A stretch of 64,000 nt of DNA from the NCBI RefSeq assembly GCF_009932335.1, contig NZ_BLJF01000003.1, positions 868,001 to 932,000 of the forward strand, read 5' to 3'. The notes under the pieces were generated by a model, which did not search any database, was not told the DNA's origin, and saw nothing but the letters and a program-made list of their open reading frames with translations. Below, piece by piece: positions 25,005-34,393 of this stretch. The translations under genes and the position numbers were made by a program. Numbering within the stretch: the first letter of the stretch is position 1; each line of letters starts with the position of its first letter. Source of the stretch: Pseudomonas asiatica. Its GTDB lineage: Bacteria; Pseudomonadota; Gammaproteobacteria; Pseudomonadales; Pseudomonadaceae.

Positions 25005-26276
25005 TCAGGCTACGCCGTAGCGCTTGCGCGCCTCGATGGCCAACCCGCTACCAATGCTGCCAAAGATGTTGCCTTCCACATGCCGCGCATTCGGCAGCAT
25101 CGCCGACACGCTGTTGCGCAGCGCCGGAATCCCGCTGGAACCGCCGGTGAAGAACACCGTATCGACCTGGGTCTCGCTCACTCCAGCCTTGGCCAGCAGT
25201 TCGCTCACGCTACCACGCACCCGCTCCAGCAACCCTTCGATAGCCCCCTCGAACAGCGCTCGGGACAGGTCCACGCCCAGATCGCGCTCGATGCGGCCGA
25301 GGTCGACGTGGCGGCTCTGCTGTTCGGTCAGCTCGATCTTGCTGGCCTCCACTTCCATCGCCAACCAGTGGCCGGCACGCTCTTCGATCAGTTTGAACAG
25401 GCGGTCGATGCCCAACGTGTCCTCGATGTCATAGCGCATGCTGCCCAGCGCCAGCTGCGACTTCTGCGAGTACAGGGCGTTGATGGTGTGCCAGGTGGCG
25501 AGATTGAGGTGATAGCTGGTCGGCATCAGCGCGCCGCTCTTCATGCGGCTGCCGTAGCCGAACAGCGGCATCACGCCCTGCAGGCTCAGCTGCTTGTCGA
25601 AGTCGGTACCGCCAATGTGCACACCGCCGGTGGCGAGGATGTCGCTCTGGCGCTCGGCGATCAGGTGGCGCTCGGGCGACAGGCGGATCAGGGTGAAGTC
25701 CGAGGTACCACCGCCGATGTCGACGATCAGCACCAGCTCTTCGCGGCTGATGCTCGACTCGTAGTCGAAGGCCGCGGCAATCGGCTCGTACTGGAAGGAC
25801 ACATCCTTGAAGCCGATCTTGCGCGCCACTTCGGCCAGGGTGTCCTCGGCCTCCTGGTCGGCGGCAGGGTCTTCGTCGACGAAGAACACCGGACGGCCCA
25901 GCACCACCTGCTCGAACTCCCGCCCAGCAGCGGCCTCTGCGCGTTTTTTCAGCTCGCCGATGAACATGCCCAGCAGGTCCTTGAACGGCAGGGCGCTGCC
26001 CAGCACGCTGGTATCGTGCTTGATCAGCTTGGAGCCCAGCAGGCTTTTCAGCGAACGCATCAGGCGGCCTTCGTAGCCTTCCAGGTATTCGTGCAGTGCC
26101 AGGCGGCCATATACCGGGCGACGCTCCTCGATGTTGAAGAACACCACCGAGGGCAACGTGATCTTGCCGTCTTCCAGGGCAATCAGCGACTCGGCGCCTG
26201 GGCGGTGCCAGCCGACCGTGGAGTTGGAGGTGCCAAAGTCGATGCCCAGGGCGCGGGCCGGGGATACGTCAGACAT
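25005..26276 (-). CDS. yegD: Hsp70-like chaperone, YegD type
   Basis: A 423-residue actin-fold ATPase that keeps the Hsp70 nucleotide-binding domain (GIDFGTSNSTVG phosphate 1, VDIGGGTSDFTL phosphate 2, VFFTGGSSGIPALRN adenosine motif) but lacks the substrate-binding domain. This is the YegD architecture. The role is unproven; it may act with the DnaJ-like CbpA encoded divergently 165 bases away. Confidence 0.9.
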   Translation of the reverse strand: MSDVSPARALGIDFGTSNSTVGWHRPGAESLIALEDGKITLPSVVFFNIEERRPVYGRLALHEYLEGYEGRLMRSLKSLLGSKLIKHDTSVLGSALPFKDLLGMFIGELKKRAEAAAGREFEQVVLGRPVFFVDEDPAADQEAEDTLAEVARKIGFKDVSFQYEPIAAAFDYESSISREELVLIVDIGGGTSDFTLIRLSPERHLIAERQSDILATGGVHIGGTDFDKQLSLQGVMPLFGYGSRMKSGALMPTSYHLNLATWHTINALYSQKSQLALGSMRYDIEDTLGIDRLFKLIEERAGHWLAMEVEASKIELTEQQSRHVDLGRIERDLGVDLSRALFEGAIEGLLERVRGSVSELLAKAGVSETQVDTVFFTGGSSGIPALRNSVSAMLPNARHVEGNIFGSIGSGLAIEARKRYGVA

Positions 26277-26440
26277 GGGGAATGAGCTTCCGGAGGCAAA
26301 ACGGCCGCGCAGTGTATGCCAGTTGGCTACAGAATCAAGACCGATCGTCTGCCATGGAGCAACCCCAAGGTGGTCTTGAAAGGCTATGCTTGACCCCTAT
26401 CTTCTCTTGCAACACGCACATTCACATTGGTGATCCATAG

Positions 26441-27394
26441 ATGGACTTCAAAGACTATTACAAGATACTCGGCGTAGAGCCCGCGGCGGACGAAAAGGCG
26501 ATCAAGGCCGCGTACCGCAAGCTGGCGCGCAAGTATCACCCCGATGTCAGCAAGGAGCGCGACGCCGAGGAAAAATTCAAGGAGGCCAACGAGGCCTACG
26601 AAGTGCTGGGCGACGCGCAGAAACGTGCCGAGTACGATGAAATCCGCAAGTACGGTGGCCAGCATGGCCGGCCGTTCCAGGCGCCACCGGGCTGGGAGAA
26701 TCGTGGCGGTGGTGGCGGTTTCGAAGGCGGCGATTTCTCCGACTTTTTCAGCTCGATCTTTGGTGGCCGGGGGGGCAACCCGTTCGGTGGTGCCCGGCAG
26801 CAGCAACGCAGCGCCGGCAGGCGGGGGCAGGACGTGGAGCTAGAACTGGCGGTATTCCTTGAAGAGACCCTGAGCAAGGAGTCCAAGCAGATCAGCTTCC
26901 AGGTGCCGCAGACCAATGCCATGGGCCAGCGCACCGGCTTCACTACCAAGACCCTGAACGTGAAGATCCCGGCCGGTGTGACCGACGGCGAGCGTATCCG
27001 CCTGAAGGGCCAGGGCGCGCCGGGTAGTGGTGGCGGGGCCAATGGCGACCTGTTCCTGACCATTCGCATGGCACCGCACCCGCTGTTCGATGTCGAAGGT
27101 CATGACCTGATCATCACCGTGCCGCTGGCACCGTGGGAGGCAGCACTGGGCGCCAAGGTGGCCGTGCCGACCCTGGACGGCAAGATCAACCTCACCATCC
27201 GCCCCGACAGCCAGAGCGGCCAGCGCCTGCGCGTACCGGGCAAGGGCTTGGCCAACAAGAGTGGCGAGCGTGGCAACCTTTACGCGCAACTGAAAGTGGT
27301 CATGCCACCAGCATCCGACGAGTCTGCCCGCGAACTGTGGACCAAGCTTTCCGAGAAGGCTGCGTTCAACCCGAGGACACAATGGAGTAAGTGA
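26441..27394 (+). CDS. cbpA: Curved DNA-binding protein / DnaJ-type co-chaperone CbpA
   Basis: A 317-residue class B J-protein. The J domain (residues 5-69) has [20 protein letters not shown] and the HPD motif in [13 protein letters not shown] Gly/Phe-rich linker with long Gly runs follows (about 80-130), then two C-terminal beta domains with [21 protein letters not shown]. No zinc finger is present, which separates it from DnaJ. CbpA acts as a DnaK co-chaperone and nucleoid protein in stationary phase. cbpM follows after 2 bases. Confidence 0.94.
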   Translation: MDFKDYYKILGVEPAADEKAIKAAYRKLARKYHPDVSKERDAEEKFKEANEAYEVLGDAQKRAEYDEIRKYGGQHGRPFQAPPGWENRGGGGGFEGGDFSDFFSSIFGGRGGNPFGGARQQQRSAGRRGQDVELELAVFLEETLSKESKQISFQVPQTNAMGQRTGFTTKTLNVKIPAGVTDGERIRLKGQGAPGSGGGANGDLFLTIRMAPHPLFDVEGHDLIITVPLAPWEAALGAKVAVPTLDGKINLTIRPDSQSGQRLRVPGKGLANKSGERGNLYAQLKVVMPPASDESARELWTKLSEKAAFNPRTQWSK

Positions 27395-27396
27395 TC

Positions 27397-27702
27397 ATGA
27401 GCAGCACCCTGATCGTTCAACTGGACATGCGTACCTTGTGTCAGGAGGCCGATCTCACGGCTGACTGCGTGATCGAAATCGTCGAGCACGGCATTGTCGA
27501 ACCTTCCGGGCGAACGCCGGAGGACTGGTTGTTCGACGATCAGGCGCCGTTGCTGGCCAAACGCGCGGCGAAGCTGCATCAGGAGCTGGAACTGGAGTGG
27601 GAAGGGGTGGCGCTTGCGCTGGAACTGCTGCAGGAAGTGCGGCAGCTGCGCAGCGAGAACAGCATGCTGAGGCAGCGGTTGGGCAGGTTTACCCAGATGT
27701 AG
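27397..27702 (+). CDS. cbpM: Chaperone modulator CbpM
   Basis: A 101-residue partner of CbpA: an N-terminal MerR-like helix-turn-helix fold (LCQEADLTADCVIEIVEHGIV) and a C-terminal coiled coil (LALELLQEVRQLRSENSMLRQRL). CbpM binds the J domain of CbpA and inhibits it. The ATG at 27397 follows the cbpA stop directly; a GTG at 27391 is in frame but less likely. Co-translation with its target is the usual arrangement. Confidence 0.92.
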   Translation: MSSTLIVQLDMRTLCQEADLTADCVIEIVEHGIVEPSGRTPEDWLFDDQAPLLAKRAAKLHQELELEWEGVALALELLQEVRQLRSENSMLRQRLGRFTQM

Positions 27703-27716
27703 GCCGTTGCGGCTAA

Positions 27717-27837
27717 CCCCTGTAGGAGCGGCCTTGTGTCGCGATGGGCTGCGCAGCAGCCCCGGCAATCTTGAGATGAAGCAAAGATCTGGGGCCGCTT
27801 CGCAGCCCATCGCGACACAAGGCCGCTCCTACAGGGA
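27717..27837. repeat. REP pair, ACAAGGCCGC type, opposite arrangement
   Basis: An inverted pair whose CTGTAGG ends point outwards, unlike most others here where those ends face the centre. It lies between convergent cbpM and the GNAT gene. Confidence 0.9.
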
Positions 27838-27856
27838 TCGTGTGAGGCCTGGTTTC

Positions 27857-28372
27857 TCAACTGGGTTCTGCCCCCGGGTTCAGCACCAGCTGCATGAAGG
27901 TCAAGTCCAGCCACCGGCCAAACTTCACCCCCACCTGCGGCATCTGCCCGGTCACCACGAAGCCCAGCCGCTCGTGCAGGCGCACCGACGCTGCATTGCC
28001 GCTCTCGATGGCCGCCACCATCACATGCTTGCCACACTCGCGCGCACGCTCGACCAGCGCTGCCATCAGCACTGGCCCCAATCCCTTGCCGCGCTGATCG
28101 CCACGGATATACACCGAGTGTTCCACGGTGTTGCGAAAGCCCTCGAACGGCCGCCAGTCGCCAAACGACGCATAGCCCAGCACACCGCTCCCGTCCACCG
28201 CCACCAGGATCGGGTAGCCCTGCTGCGCCCGTGCGGCGAACCAGGCCAGGCGGTTGGCCAAATCCACCGGGGTTTCGTTCCAGATCGCCGTGGTGTTGCG
28301 CACCGCGTCGTTGTAGATGTCGAGGATGCCTGGCACGTCGGTAGGCAGGGCGTCGCGGATTTCATGACTCAT
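27857..28372 (-). CDS. GNAT acetyltransferase of the PitA/phosphinothricin-acetyltransferase type
   Basis: A 171-residue N-acetyltransferase. IYNDAVRNTTAIWNETP and the acetyl-CoA loop RGDQRGKGLG are typical of the group that acetylates methionine sulfoximine, methionine sulfone and phosphinothricin. In P. aeruginosa a relative sits within the urease gene cluster; here it follows urtE by 31 bases on the same strand. A link to nitrogen metabolism or to protection of glutamine synthetase from its inhibitors is plausible but inferred. Confidence 0.85.
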   Translation of the reverse strand: MSHEIRDALPTDVPGILDIYNDAVRNTTAIWNETPVDLANRLAWFAARAQQGYPILVAVDGSGVLGYASFGDWRPFEGFRNTVEHSVYIRGDQRGKGLGPVLMAALVERARECGKHVMVAAIESGNAASVRLHERLGFVVTGQMPQVGVKFGRWLDLTFMQLVLNPGAEPS

Positions 28373-28403
28373 GACAGCGTCTCGCAGGGTCGTTGCTTGC
28401 AGA

Positions 28404-29102
28404 TTAAATGGTTACCAGCCCACGCACACCCTCGGTTTGCATGTTTTCGCCACGGCCCCGCTGGATGATCTCGCCACGGGCCATCACCAGGTACTGGTCG
28501 GCCAGCTCCTCAGCGAAGTCGTAGAACTGTTCCACCAGCAGGATGGCCATGTCACCGCGCTCTGCCAAGCGACGGATGACAGCCCCAATTTCCTTGATGA
28601 CCGAAGGCTGGATACCCTCGGTGGGCTCATCGAGGATCAGCAGCCGCGGGCGGCTGGCCAGGGCACGGCCGATTGCCAGCTGTTGCTGTTGGCCGCCGGA
28701 CAGGTCACCGCCACGGCGTTGCTTCATCTGTTCCAGCACGGGAAACAGTTCGTAGATGAAGGGCGGTACCTCCCGAGCTTCACGGGCGGGGAAGCGCGAA
28801 AGGCCCATCAGCAGGTTTTCCTCGACGGTGAGGCGCGGGAAGATCTCGCGGCCTTGGGGCACGTAGGCGATGCCGGCGTGGACCCGTTGCTGGGGCTTGA
28901 GGCTGGTGATCGGCTTGCCTTCCCATTCGATGCTGCCGTCGCGGGCCGGGACCAGCCCCATCAGGCAGCGCAGCAGGGTGGTCTTGCCCACGCCGTTGCG
29001 GCCCAGCAGGCAGGTGACTTCGCCAACCTTGGCTTCGAAGGACAGGCCCCGGAGGATGTGGCTGCCGCCGTAATACTGGTGCAGGGTGTCGATCTTGAGC
29101 AT
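28404..29102 (-). CDS. urtE: Urea ABC transporter ATPase UrtE
   Basis: A 232-residue ATPase. Walker A is GRNGVGKTT, the signature DLSGGQQQQLAIGRAL, Walker B LLILDEPTEGIQP, then VEQFYDFA. The EPTEGIQP variant and the opening LHQYYGGSHILRGL set UrtE apart from LivF. It pairs with UrtD. A REP pair separates it from urtD, so it may be produced from a processed or weaker message. Confidence 0.93.
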   Translation of the reverse strand: MLKIDTLHQYYGGSHILRGLSFEAKVGEVTCLLGRNGVGKTTLLRCLMGLVPARDGSIEWEGKPITSLKPQQRVHAGIAYVPQGREIFPRLTVEENLLMGLSRFPAREAREVPPFIYELFPVLEQMKQRRGGDLSGGQQQQLAIGRALASRPRLLILDEPTEGIQPSVIKEIGAVIRRLAERGDMAILLVEQFYDFAEELADQYLVMARGEIIQRGRGENMQTEGVRGLVTI

Positions 29103-29127
29103 GTGTGTATTCCTGAAATTGTTGCTG

Positions 29128-29240
29128 TGCCTGTGCCGGCCCTTTCGCGGGCTTGCCCGCTCCCACAGGTACTACACAGGGCTCGAAAACTGTGGGTTTC
29201 CTGTGGGAGCGGGCAAGCCCGCGAAGAGGCCGGTACAGGC
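29128..29240. repeat. REP pair inside the urt operon, between urtD and urtE
   Basis: An inverted pair of the TTCGCGGGCTTGCCCGCTCCCACAGG type fills the 158-base gap between two genes of one operon. Confidence 0.9.
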
Positions 29241-29260
29241 TTCAAAAATTCAAATGCCGG

Positions 29261-30118
29261 TCACCGGCCCAAGTAGACCTCGACCACCCGCTCATCCGCC
29301 TGCACCTGCTCCAGCGACCCTTCCGCCAGCACGCTGCCTTGGTGCAGCACGGTCACATGGTCAGCAATGCTGCCGACAAACCCCATGTCGTGCTCCACCA
29401 CCATCAGCGAATGCTTGCCAGCCAGCCCCTTGAACAGCTCGGCGGTGAACTCGGTCTCGGCATCGGTCATGCCCGCTACCGGTTCGTCCAGCAACAGCAG
29501 TTGCGGCTCCTGCACCAGCAGCATGCCGATCTCCAGGAACTGCTTCTGCCCATGCGACAGCAAGCCCGCCTGGCGCTGGGCCAGCGCCAGCAGGCGCAAG
29601 GTGCCCAGCACCTCCTCAATGCGTTGGCGCTGCTCCCCACCCAAGCGCGCTGCCAGGCTGGCCCATACCGACTTGTCGGTCTTCAGCGCCAGCTCCAGGT
29701 TTTCGAACACCGTCAGCGCCTCGAACACCGTGGGCTTCTGGAACTTGCGGCCTATGCCGGCCTGGGCGATCTGGTATTCGCTCATGCGGGTCAGGTCGAG
29801 GGTGTCGCCAAAATAGGCCGTACCGCTGTCAGGCCTGGTCTTGCCAGTGATCACATCCATCATCGTGGTCTTGCCGGCACCGTTGGGGCCGATGATGCAA
29901 CGCAGCTCGCCCACGCCGATGTACAGGTTCAGCGCGTTCAGCGCCTTGAAGCCATCGAAGCTGACGCTGATGTCTTCCAGGCTCAGCACCGTGCCGTGGC
30001 GGGTGTCGAGGCCGGTCTTGCGGCTTTGGCCCAGGCCGATGGCGTCGCGGCTGGCGCCGAGGTTGTCGAACACCGGTTCGAGCATGAATTCCGGGTGTAC
30101 CGGGGGCACGCCTCTCAT
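29261..30118 (-). CDS. urtD: Urea ABC transporter ATPase UrtD
   Basis: A 285-residue ATPase with Walker A GPNGAGKTT, signature LSHGQKQFLEIGMLL and Walker B LLLLDEPVAGMTD. An N-terminal extension of about 45 residues before the ABC fold is usual in UrtD. The start is the ATG at 30118, which overlaps the end of urtC by 4 bases. A much longer open frame in the same phase continues upstream inside urtC but has no support. Confidence 0.93.
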   Translation of the reverse strand: MRGVPPVHPEFMLEPVFDNLGASRDAIGLGQSRKTGLDTRHGTVLSLEDISVSFDGFKALNALNLYIGVGELRCIIGPNGAGKTTMMDVITGKTRPDSGTAYFGDTLDLTRMSEYQIAQAGIGRKFQKPTVFEALTVFENLELALKTDKSVWASLAARLGGEQRQRIEEVLGTLRLLALAQRQAGLLSHGQKQFLEIGMLLVQEPQLLLLDEPVAGMTDAETEFTAELFKGLAGKHSLMVVEHDMGFVGSIADHVTVLHQGSVLAEGSLEQVQADERVVEVYLGR

Positions 30119-31194
30119 GGCTGGCTCCTTTTCTTCAACAGGCCGACCACGCCCTTGGGCAGGTACAGGGTGACGAGGATGAACAACGCGCCGAGGAAGA
30201 ACAGCCAGAACTCCGGGAAGGCCACGGTGAACCAGCTTTTCATGCCATTGACCAGACCGGCGCCGAGCAGCGGGCCGATCAAGGTGCCGCGCCCGCCCAG
30301 GGCCACCCACACGGCGGCTTCGATGGAGTTGGTCGGCGACATCTCGCTGGGGTTGATGATGCCCACCTGCGGTACGTACAGCGCACCGGCCAGGCCGCAC
30401 AGTACGGCGCTGAGCACCCACACCAGCAACTTGAAACCACGTGGGTCGTAGCCGCAGAACATCAGGCGGTTTTCGGCGTCGCGCACGGCGGTGAGCAGGC
30501 GGCCGAACTTGCTGCGGGTCAGGCCCCAGCACAGGTACAGGCTGGCCAGCAGCAGGCCGACGGTGAGCAGGAACAGCACTGCACGGGTGCCTTGGGCGGC
30601 AATGTCGAAGCCAAGGATGGTGCGGAAGCTGGTAAAACCGTTGTTGCCGCCAAAGCCGGTTTCGTTGCGGAAGAACAGCAACATGCCGGCGAAGGTCAGC
30701 GCCTGAGTCATGATCGAGAAGTACACGCCCTTGATTCGCGAGCGGAAGGCGAACCAGCCGAACACCAGCGCCAGCAGCCCGGGCGCCAGCACCACCAGGC
30801 ACAGGGCCCAGGCGAAATGCTGGGTGCCAGCCCAGTACCACGGCAGCTCGCTCCACGACAGGAAGGTCATGAACCCTGGCAGGCCGTCACCGGCGGCCTG
30901 GCGCATCAGGTACATGCCCATGGCGTAGCCACCGAGGGCGAAGAACAGCCCGTGGCCCAGTGACAGCAGCCCGGCGTAGCCCCAGACCAGGTCCAGGGCC
31001 AGCGCGACGATGGCGTAGCAGAGGATCTTGCCGACCAGGGTCAGGGTGTAGGCCGACACTTGCAGGGCATGGTCCGCCGGCAGCAGCGACAGCAGCGGCA
31101 GGGCCACAAGCAACAGGACGACGACGGCGGCGATGGCCAGGGTCAGGCGTGGCCCGGCCTTTTGCGTAGCGGTGACAAGCAGTGGCTGGTTCAT
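30115..31194 (-). CDS. urtC: Urea ABC transporter permease UrtC
   Basis: A 359-residue permease of the LivM family with about nine hydrophobic segments. ALDLVWGYAGLLSLGHGLFF and the cytoplasmic ATPase-contact loop AVRDAENRLMFCGYDP identify it. Its ATG shares one base with the urtB stop (TGATG). Together with UrtB it forms the urea channel. Confidence 0.93.
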   Translation of the reverse strand: MNQPLLVTATQKAGPRLTLAIAAVVVLLLVALPLLSLLPADHALQVSAYTLTLVGKILCYAIVALALDLVWGYAGLLSLGHGLFFALGGYAMGMYLMRQAAGDGLPGFMTFLSWSELPWYWAGTQHFAWALCLVVLAPGLLALVFGWFAFRSRIKGVYFSIMTQALTFAGMLLFFRNETGFGGNNGFTSFRTILGFDIAAQGTRAVLFLLTVGLLLASLYLCWGLTRSKFGRLLTAVRDAENRLMFCGYDPRGFKLLVWVLSAVLCGLAGALYVPQVGIINPSEMSPTNSIEAAVWVALGGRGTLIGPLLGAGLVNGMKSWFTVAFPEFWLFFLGALFILVTLYLPKGVVGLLKKRSQP

Positions 31195-32681
31195 CAGTCG
31201 ATTACCCGTCCCTTGAGGGCGAACAGGCCTTGCGGGCGCTTCTGGATGAACAGAATGATCAACGCAAGGATGAGGATCTTGCCGAGCACGGCGCCGATCT
31301 GCGGCTCCAGCAGCTTGTTGGCGATGCCAAGGCCGAAGGCTGCCCACAGGCTGCCGGCCAACTGGCCGACGCCGCCGAGCACCACCACCAGGAACGAGTC
31401 GATGATGTAGCTCTGGCCCAGGTCCGGGCCGACGTTGCCGACCTGGCTCAGGGCCACGCCACCAAGCCCGGCGATGCCCGAGCCGAGGCCGAAGGCGAGC
31501 ATGTCGACGCGCCCGGTGGACACGCCGCAGCAGGCGGCCATGTTGCGGTTCTGGGTGACCGCGCGCACGTTCAGGCCCAGCCGCGTGCGGTTGAGCAGCA
31601 GCCAGGTGAGCAGTACCACGGCCAGGGCGAAGCCGATGATCACCAGGCGGTTGTATGGCAGTACCAGATTGGGCAGCAGCTGGATGCCACCCGACAGCCA
31701 GGCCGGGTTGCTGACTTCGACGTTCTGCGCGCCGAACAGCAGGCGGATGGCCTGGATCAGGATCAGGCTGATTCCCCAGGTCGCCAGCAGGGTTTCCAGA
31801 GGGCGGCCATACAGGTGGCGGATTACCGTGCGCTCCAGCGCCATGCCGACGCCGGCACTGACGGTGAAGGCCACCGGCAGGGCGATCAGTGGGTAGAACT
31901 CGATGGCGCCAGGGGCGTAGCGTTGCAGCAGTACCTGGACCATGTAGGTGCTGTAGGCGCCGAGCATCAGCATTTCGCCGTGGGCCATGTTGATCACCCC
32001 GAGCAGGCCGAAGGTGATGGCCAGGCCAAGGGCTGCCAGCAGCAGGATCGAGCCCAGCGACAGGCCGCTGAAGGCCTGGCCGAGCAGTTCGCCGGCCAGC
32101 AGCTTGCGCTGCACCTGGGCCAGGCTGGTTTCGGCGGCGGTGCGCACGCCCGGGTCGGTTTCCGCGTTGGGTTGCAGCAAGGCTTCGAGGCGGGTGCGGG
32201 CCAGCGGGTCACCGGTTTCGCCGAGCAGGCGAACGGCGGCCAGGCGTACTGCCGGTTCGCTGGCGCCCAGCTGCAGGTTGGCCAGGGCCAGGCCGAGGGC
32301 GGCATGCACGGCGGCATCCGGTTCGCTGGCGAAGCGCCGGTCGAGGAAGGCCATTTGCGCCGGTTGCGCGCTTTTCTGTAGTTGTTGGGCAGCGGCCAGG
32401 CGGATGTCGCTGTTGTCGCTGAGCAACTGGTGGCTGGCCAAGGCATTGTCGATCAGGCCACGCAGGCGGTTGTTCAGGCGCACCTTGCGCGTGTCGTCGG
32501 CGGCGATGCGGCCTTGGCGCAGGTTGTCCAACAGGGCCAGGCGTGCGGTATCGGGTTGTGCGGCCCAGCCTTCGAGCAGGCTGGCTTGCTCGGCGGGCTT
32601 GGCAGCGAGAAAGAATTCGCCCTCGCTGGCCTGGGTTGCCAAGGGCATCAGCAGGAGCAGGGTGAGCAGCAGTCTGAGCAT
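31194..32681 (-). CDS. urtB: Urea ABC transporter permease UrtB with periplasmic N-terminal domain
   Basis: A 495-residue protein. A signal sequence (residues 1-18) precedes a soluble region of about 190 residues rich in Ala and Leu helices that looks like HEAT-type repeats (HAALGLALANLQLGASEPA, VRLAAVRLLGETGDP). The LivH-like permease follows, with GVINMAHGEMLMLGAYSTY. The long form is common for UrtB in proteobacteria; the soluble part presumably faces the periplasm near UrtA. The ATG at 32681 is the first credible start; the codons above it lie in a REP pair. Confidence 0.9.
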   Translation of the reverse strand: MLRLLLTLLLLMPLATQASEGEFFLAAKPAEQASLLEGWAAQPDTARLALLDNLRQGRIAADDTRKVRLNNRLRGLIDNALASHQLLSDNSDIRLAAAQQLQKSAQPAQMAFLDRRFASEPDAAVHAALGLALANLQLGASEPAVRLAAVRLLGETGDPLARTRLEALLQPNAETDPGVRTAAETSLAQVQRKLLAGELLGQAFSGLSLGSILLLAALGLAITFGLLGVINMAHGEMLMLGAYSTYMVQVLLQRYAPGAIEFYPLIALPVAFTVSAGVGMALERTVIRHLYGRPLETLLATWGISLILIQAIRLLFGAQNVEVSNPAWLSGGIQLLPNLVLPYNRLVIIGFALAVVLLTWLLLNRTRLGLNVRAVTQNRNMAACCGVSTGRVDMLAFGLGSGIAGLGGVALSQVGNVGPDLGQSYIIDSFLVVVLGGVGQLAGSLWAAFGLGIANKLLEPQIGAVLGKILILALIILFIQKRPQGLFALKGRVID

Positions 32682-32710
32682 GCGGGTAATCCTGGAAATC
32701 GGCGGTGGAT

Positions 32711-32813
32711 TCTTCGCGGGCATGCCCGCTCCCACAGGTACGGTGCACAGTTTGAAAATTGTGCGGTCCCTGTGGGAGCGGGCGTGCCCGCGAATGGGCT
32801 GCAAAGCAGCCCC
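32711..32813. repeat. REP pair between urtA and urtB, composite
   Basis: The body is of the CGCGGGCATGCCCGCTCCCACAGG type, but the urtA-side arm ends in a GGGCTGCAAAGCAGCCCC tip otherwise seen with the ACAAGGCCGC type, so it is a mixed form. It fills the 139-base gap. Confidence 0.88.
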
Positions 32814-32820
32814 AGTGCAC

Positions 32821-34086
32821 TCAGTTACCTTTCACGGCGTAATCAGGGCGCTTGTCGTTGCCGGGAATGAACGGGCTCCATGGCTGCGCCCGCAGCGGTT
32901 GCTCGGTCTCCCACACCACGCTGAACTGCCCGTCATCCTGGATCTCGCCGATCATCACCGGCTTGTGCAGGTGGTGGTTGGTCTTGTCCATGGTCAGGGT
33001 GAAACCGGACGGCGCCTCGAAGCTTTGCCCGGCCAGTGCCTCGCGCACCTTGTCGACATCGGTGGACTTGGCTTTTTCCACCGCCTGCGCCCACATGTGG
33101 ATGCCCACGTAGGTGGCCTCCATCGGGTCGTTGGTCACCGCCTTGTCGGCGCCTGGCAGGCCCTTGGCCTTGGCGTAGGCTTTCCAGTCGGCGACGAACT
33201 TCTGGTTGACCGGGTTATCCACAGACTCGAAGTAGTTCCACGCCGCCAGATGGCCCACCAGAGGCTTGGTGTCGATGCCGCGCAGTTCTTCCTCGCCCAC
33301 CGAGAAGGCCACCACTGGCACATCGGTGGCCTTCAGGCCCTGGTTGGCCAGCTCCTTGTAGAACGGCACATTGGAATCGCCGTTGACGGTGGAAATGACG
33401 GCTGTCTTGCCGCCAGCAGAGAACTTCTTGATGTTGGCGACGATGGTCTGGTAATCGCTGTGGCCGAACGGGGTGTACACCTCTTCGATGTCCTTGTCGG
33501 CCACGCCCTTGCTGTGCAGGAAGGCACGCAGGATCTTGTTGGTGGTGCGCGGGTAGACGTAGTCGGTGCCCAGCAGGAAGAAGCGCTTGGCGCTGCCGCC
33601 GTCCTCGCTCATCAGGTACTCAACGGCCGGGATGGCCTGCTGGTTGGGCGCGGCGCCGGTGTAGAACACGTTCGGCGACATCTCTTCACCCTCGTACTGC
33701 ACCGGGTAGAACAGCAGGCCGTTGAGCTCTTCGAACACTGGCAGCACCGATTTGCGCGACACCGAGGTCCAGCAACCGAACACCACTGCCACCTTGTCCT
33801 GGGTTAGCAGCTGGCGGCTCTTTTCGGCGAACAGCGGCCAGTTGGAGGCCGGATCGACCACCACCGGCTCGAGCAGCTTGCCGTTCACGCCGCCCTTTGC
33901 GTTGATCTGCTCGATGGTCATCAGCGCCATGTCCTTGAGCGAAGTCTCGGAAATGGCCATGGTCCCCGAAAGCGAATGCAGGATACCGACCTTGATGGTT
34001 TCGGCGGCCTGGATGCTCCAGCTCAGGCCCATTGCGGCGATCGATGCGCTAAGGGTGAAGGCCTTGATCAGACTGCGTCGCTTCAT
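32821..34086 (-). CDS. urtA: Urea ABC transporter, periplasmic urea-binding protein UrtA
   Basis: A 421-residue receptor. A basic MKRRSLIKAF start and hydrophobic stretch form the signal peptide, cut about residue 27 (IQAAETIKVG). VGILHSLSGTMAISET, VVFGCWTSVSRKSVLPVFEE and LLFYPVQYEGEEMSPNVFY are the urea/short amide receptor motifs that distinguish it from Leu/Ile/Val receptors. The ATG at 34086 has GGAGAG at good spacing. A sigma-54 type promoter lies 50 bases upstream. urtBCDE follow on the same strand. Confidence 0.94.
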   Translation of the reverse strand: MKRRSLIKAFTLSASIAAMGLSWSIQAAETIKVGILHSLSGTMAISETSLKDMALMTIEQINAKGGVNGKLLEPVVVDPASNWPLFAEKSRQLLTQDKVAVVFGCWTSVSRKSVLPVFEELNGLLFYPVQYEGEEMSPNVFYTGAAPNQQAIPAVEYLMSEDGGSAKRFFLLGTDYVYPRTTNKILRAFLHSKGVADKDIEEVYTPFGHSDYQTIVANIKKFSAGGKTAVISTVNGDSNVPFYKELANQGLKATDVPVVAFSVGEEELRGIDTKPLVGHLAAWNYFESVDNPVNQKFVADWKAYAKAKGLPGADKAVTNDPMEATYVGIHMWAQAVEKAKSTDVDKVREALAGQSFEAPSGFTLTMDKTNHHLHKPVMIGEIQDDGQFSVVWETEQPLRAQPWSPFIPGNDKRPDYAVKGN

Positions 34087-34135
34087 GTGCTCTCTCCGCT
34101 GAGTTTTTATGTGTTGGGCAAGCGGGGAGGGGTGT

Positions 34136-34151
34136 TGCAAGGGGTGTGCCT
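34136..34151 (-). promoter_or_regulatory. Sigma-54 (RpoN) promoter of the urt operon
   Basis: Read on the minus strand the site is AGGCAC-ACCCC-TTGCA, one mismatch from TGGCAC-N5-TTGCW with exact spacing, 50 bases before the urtA start. Urea uptake is commonly under NtrC/RpoN control, which supports the call. I found no convincing NtrC site in the remaining upstream sequence, which is taken over by REPs beyond 34246. Confidence 0.78.
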
Positions 34152-34245
34152 AACGGCGGAAGGTGCGCAATAGAGGGGTTGTGCGAGGTGTTGGGGCGTT
34201 GGCTGGATCCAGGTTGGTGCCTGATGGATTTATGTGCACAGGATT

Positions 34246-34350
34246 GGGGCCGTTGCGCGGCCCATCGCCGGCAAGCCAGCTCCCACCTAGACCGCATCGG
34301 CCTCGAGCCATGCGCTGTCCCTGTGGGAGATTGCCCAGCCCTTTGGGCTG
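34246..34350. repeat. Decayed REP pair upstream of urtA
   Basis: A GGCCGTTGCGCGGCCC tip and a CGCCGGCAAGCCAGCTCCCAC body are followed by a damaged inverted copy. With the two repeats to its right, it fills most of the 487-base gap between urtA and the permease gene. No gene is seen there. Confidence 0.7.
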
Positions 34351-34393
34351 CGCTGTCGCGCAGAGAACCAATATCGCTCGTCTGACGCGTCCT

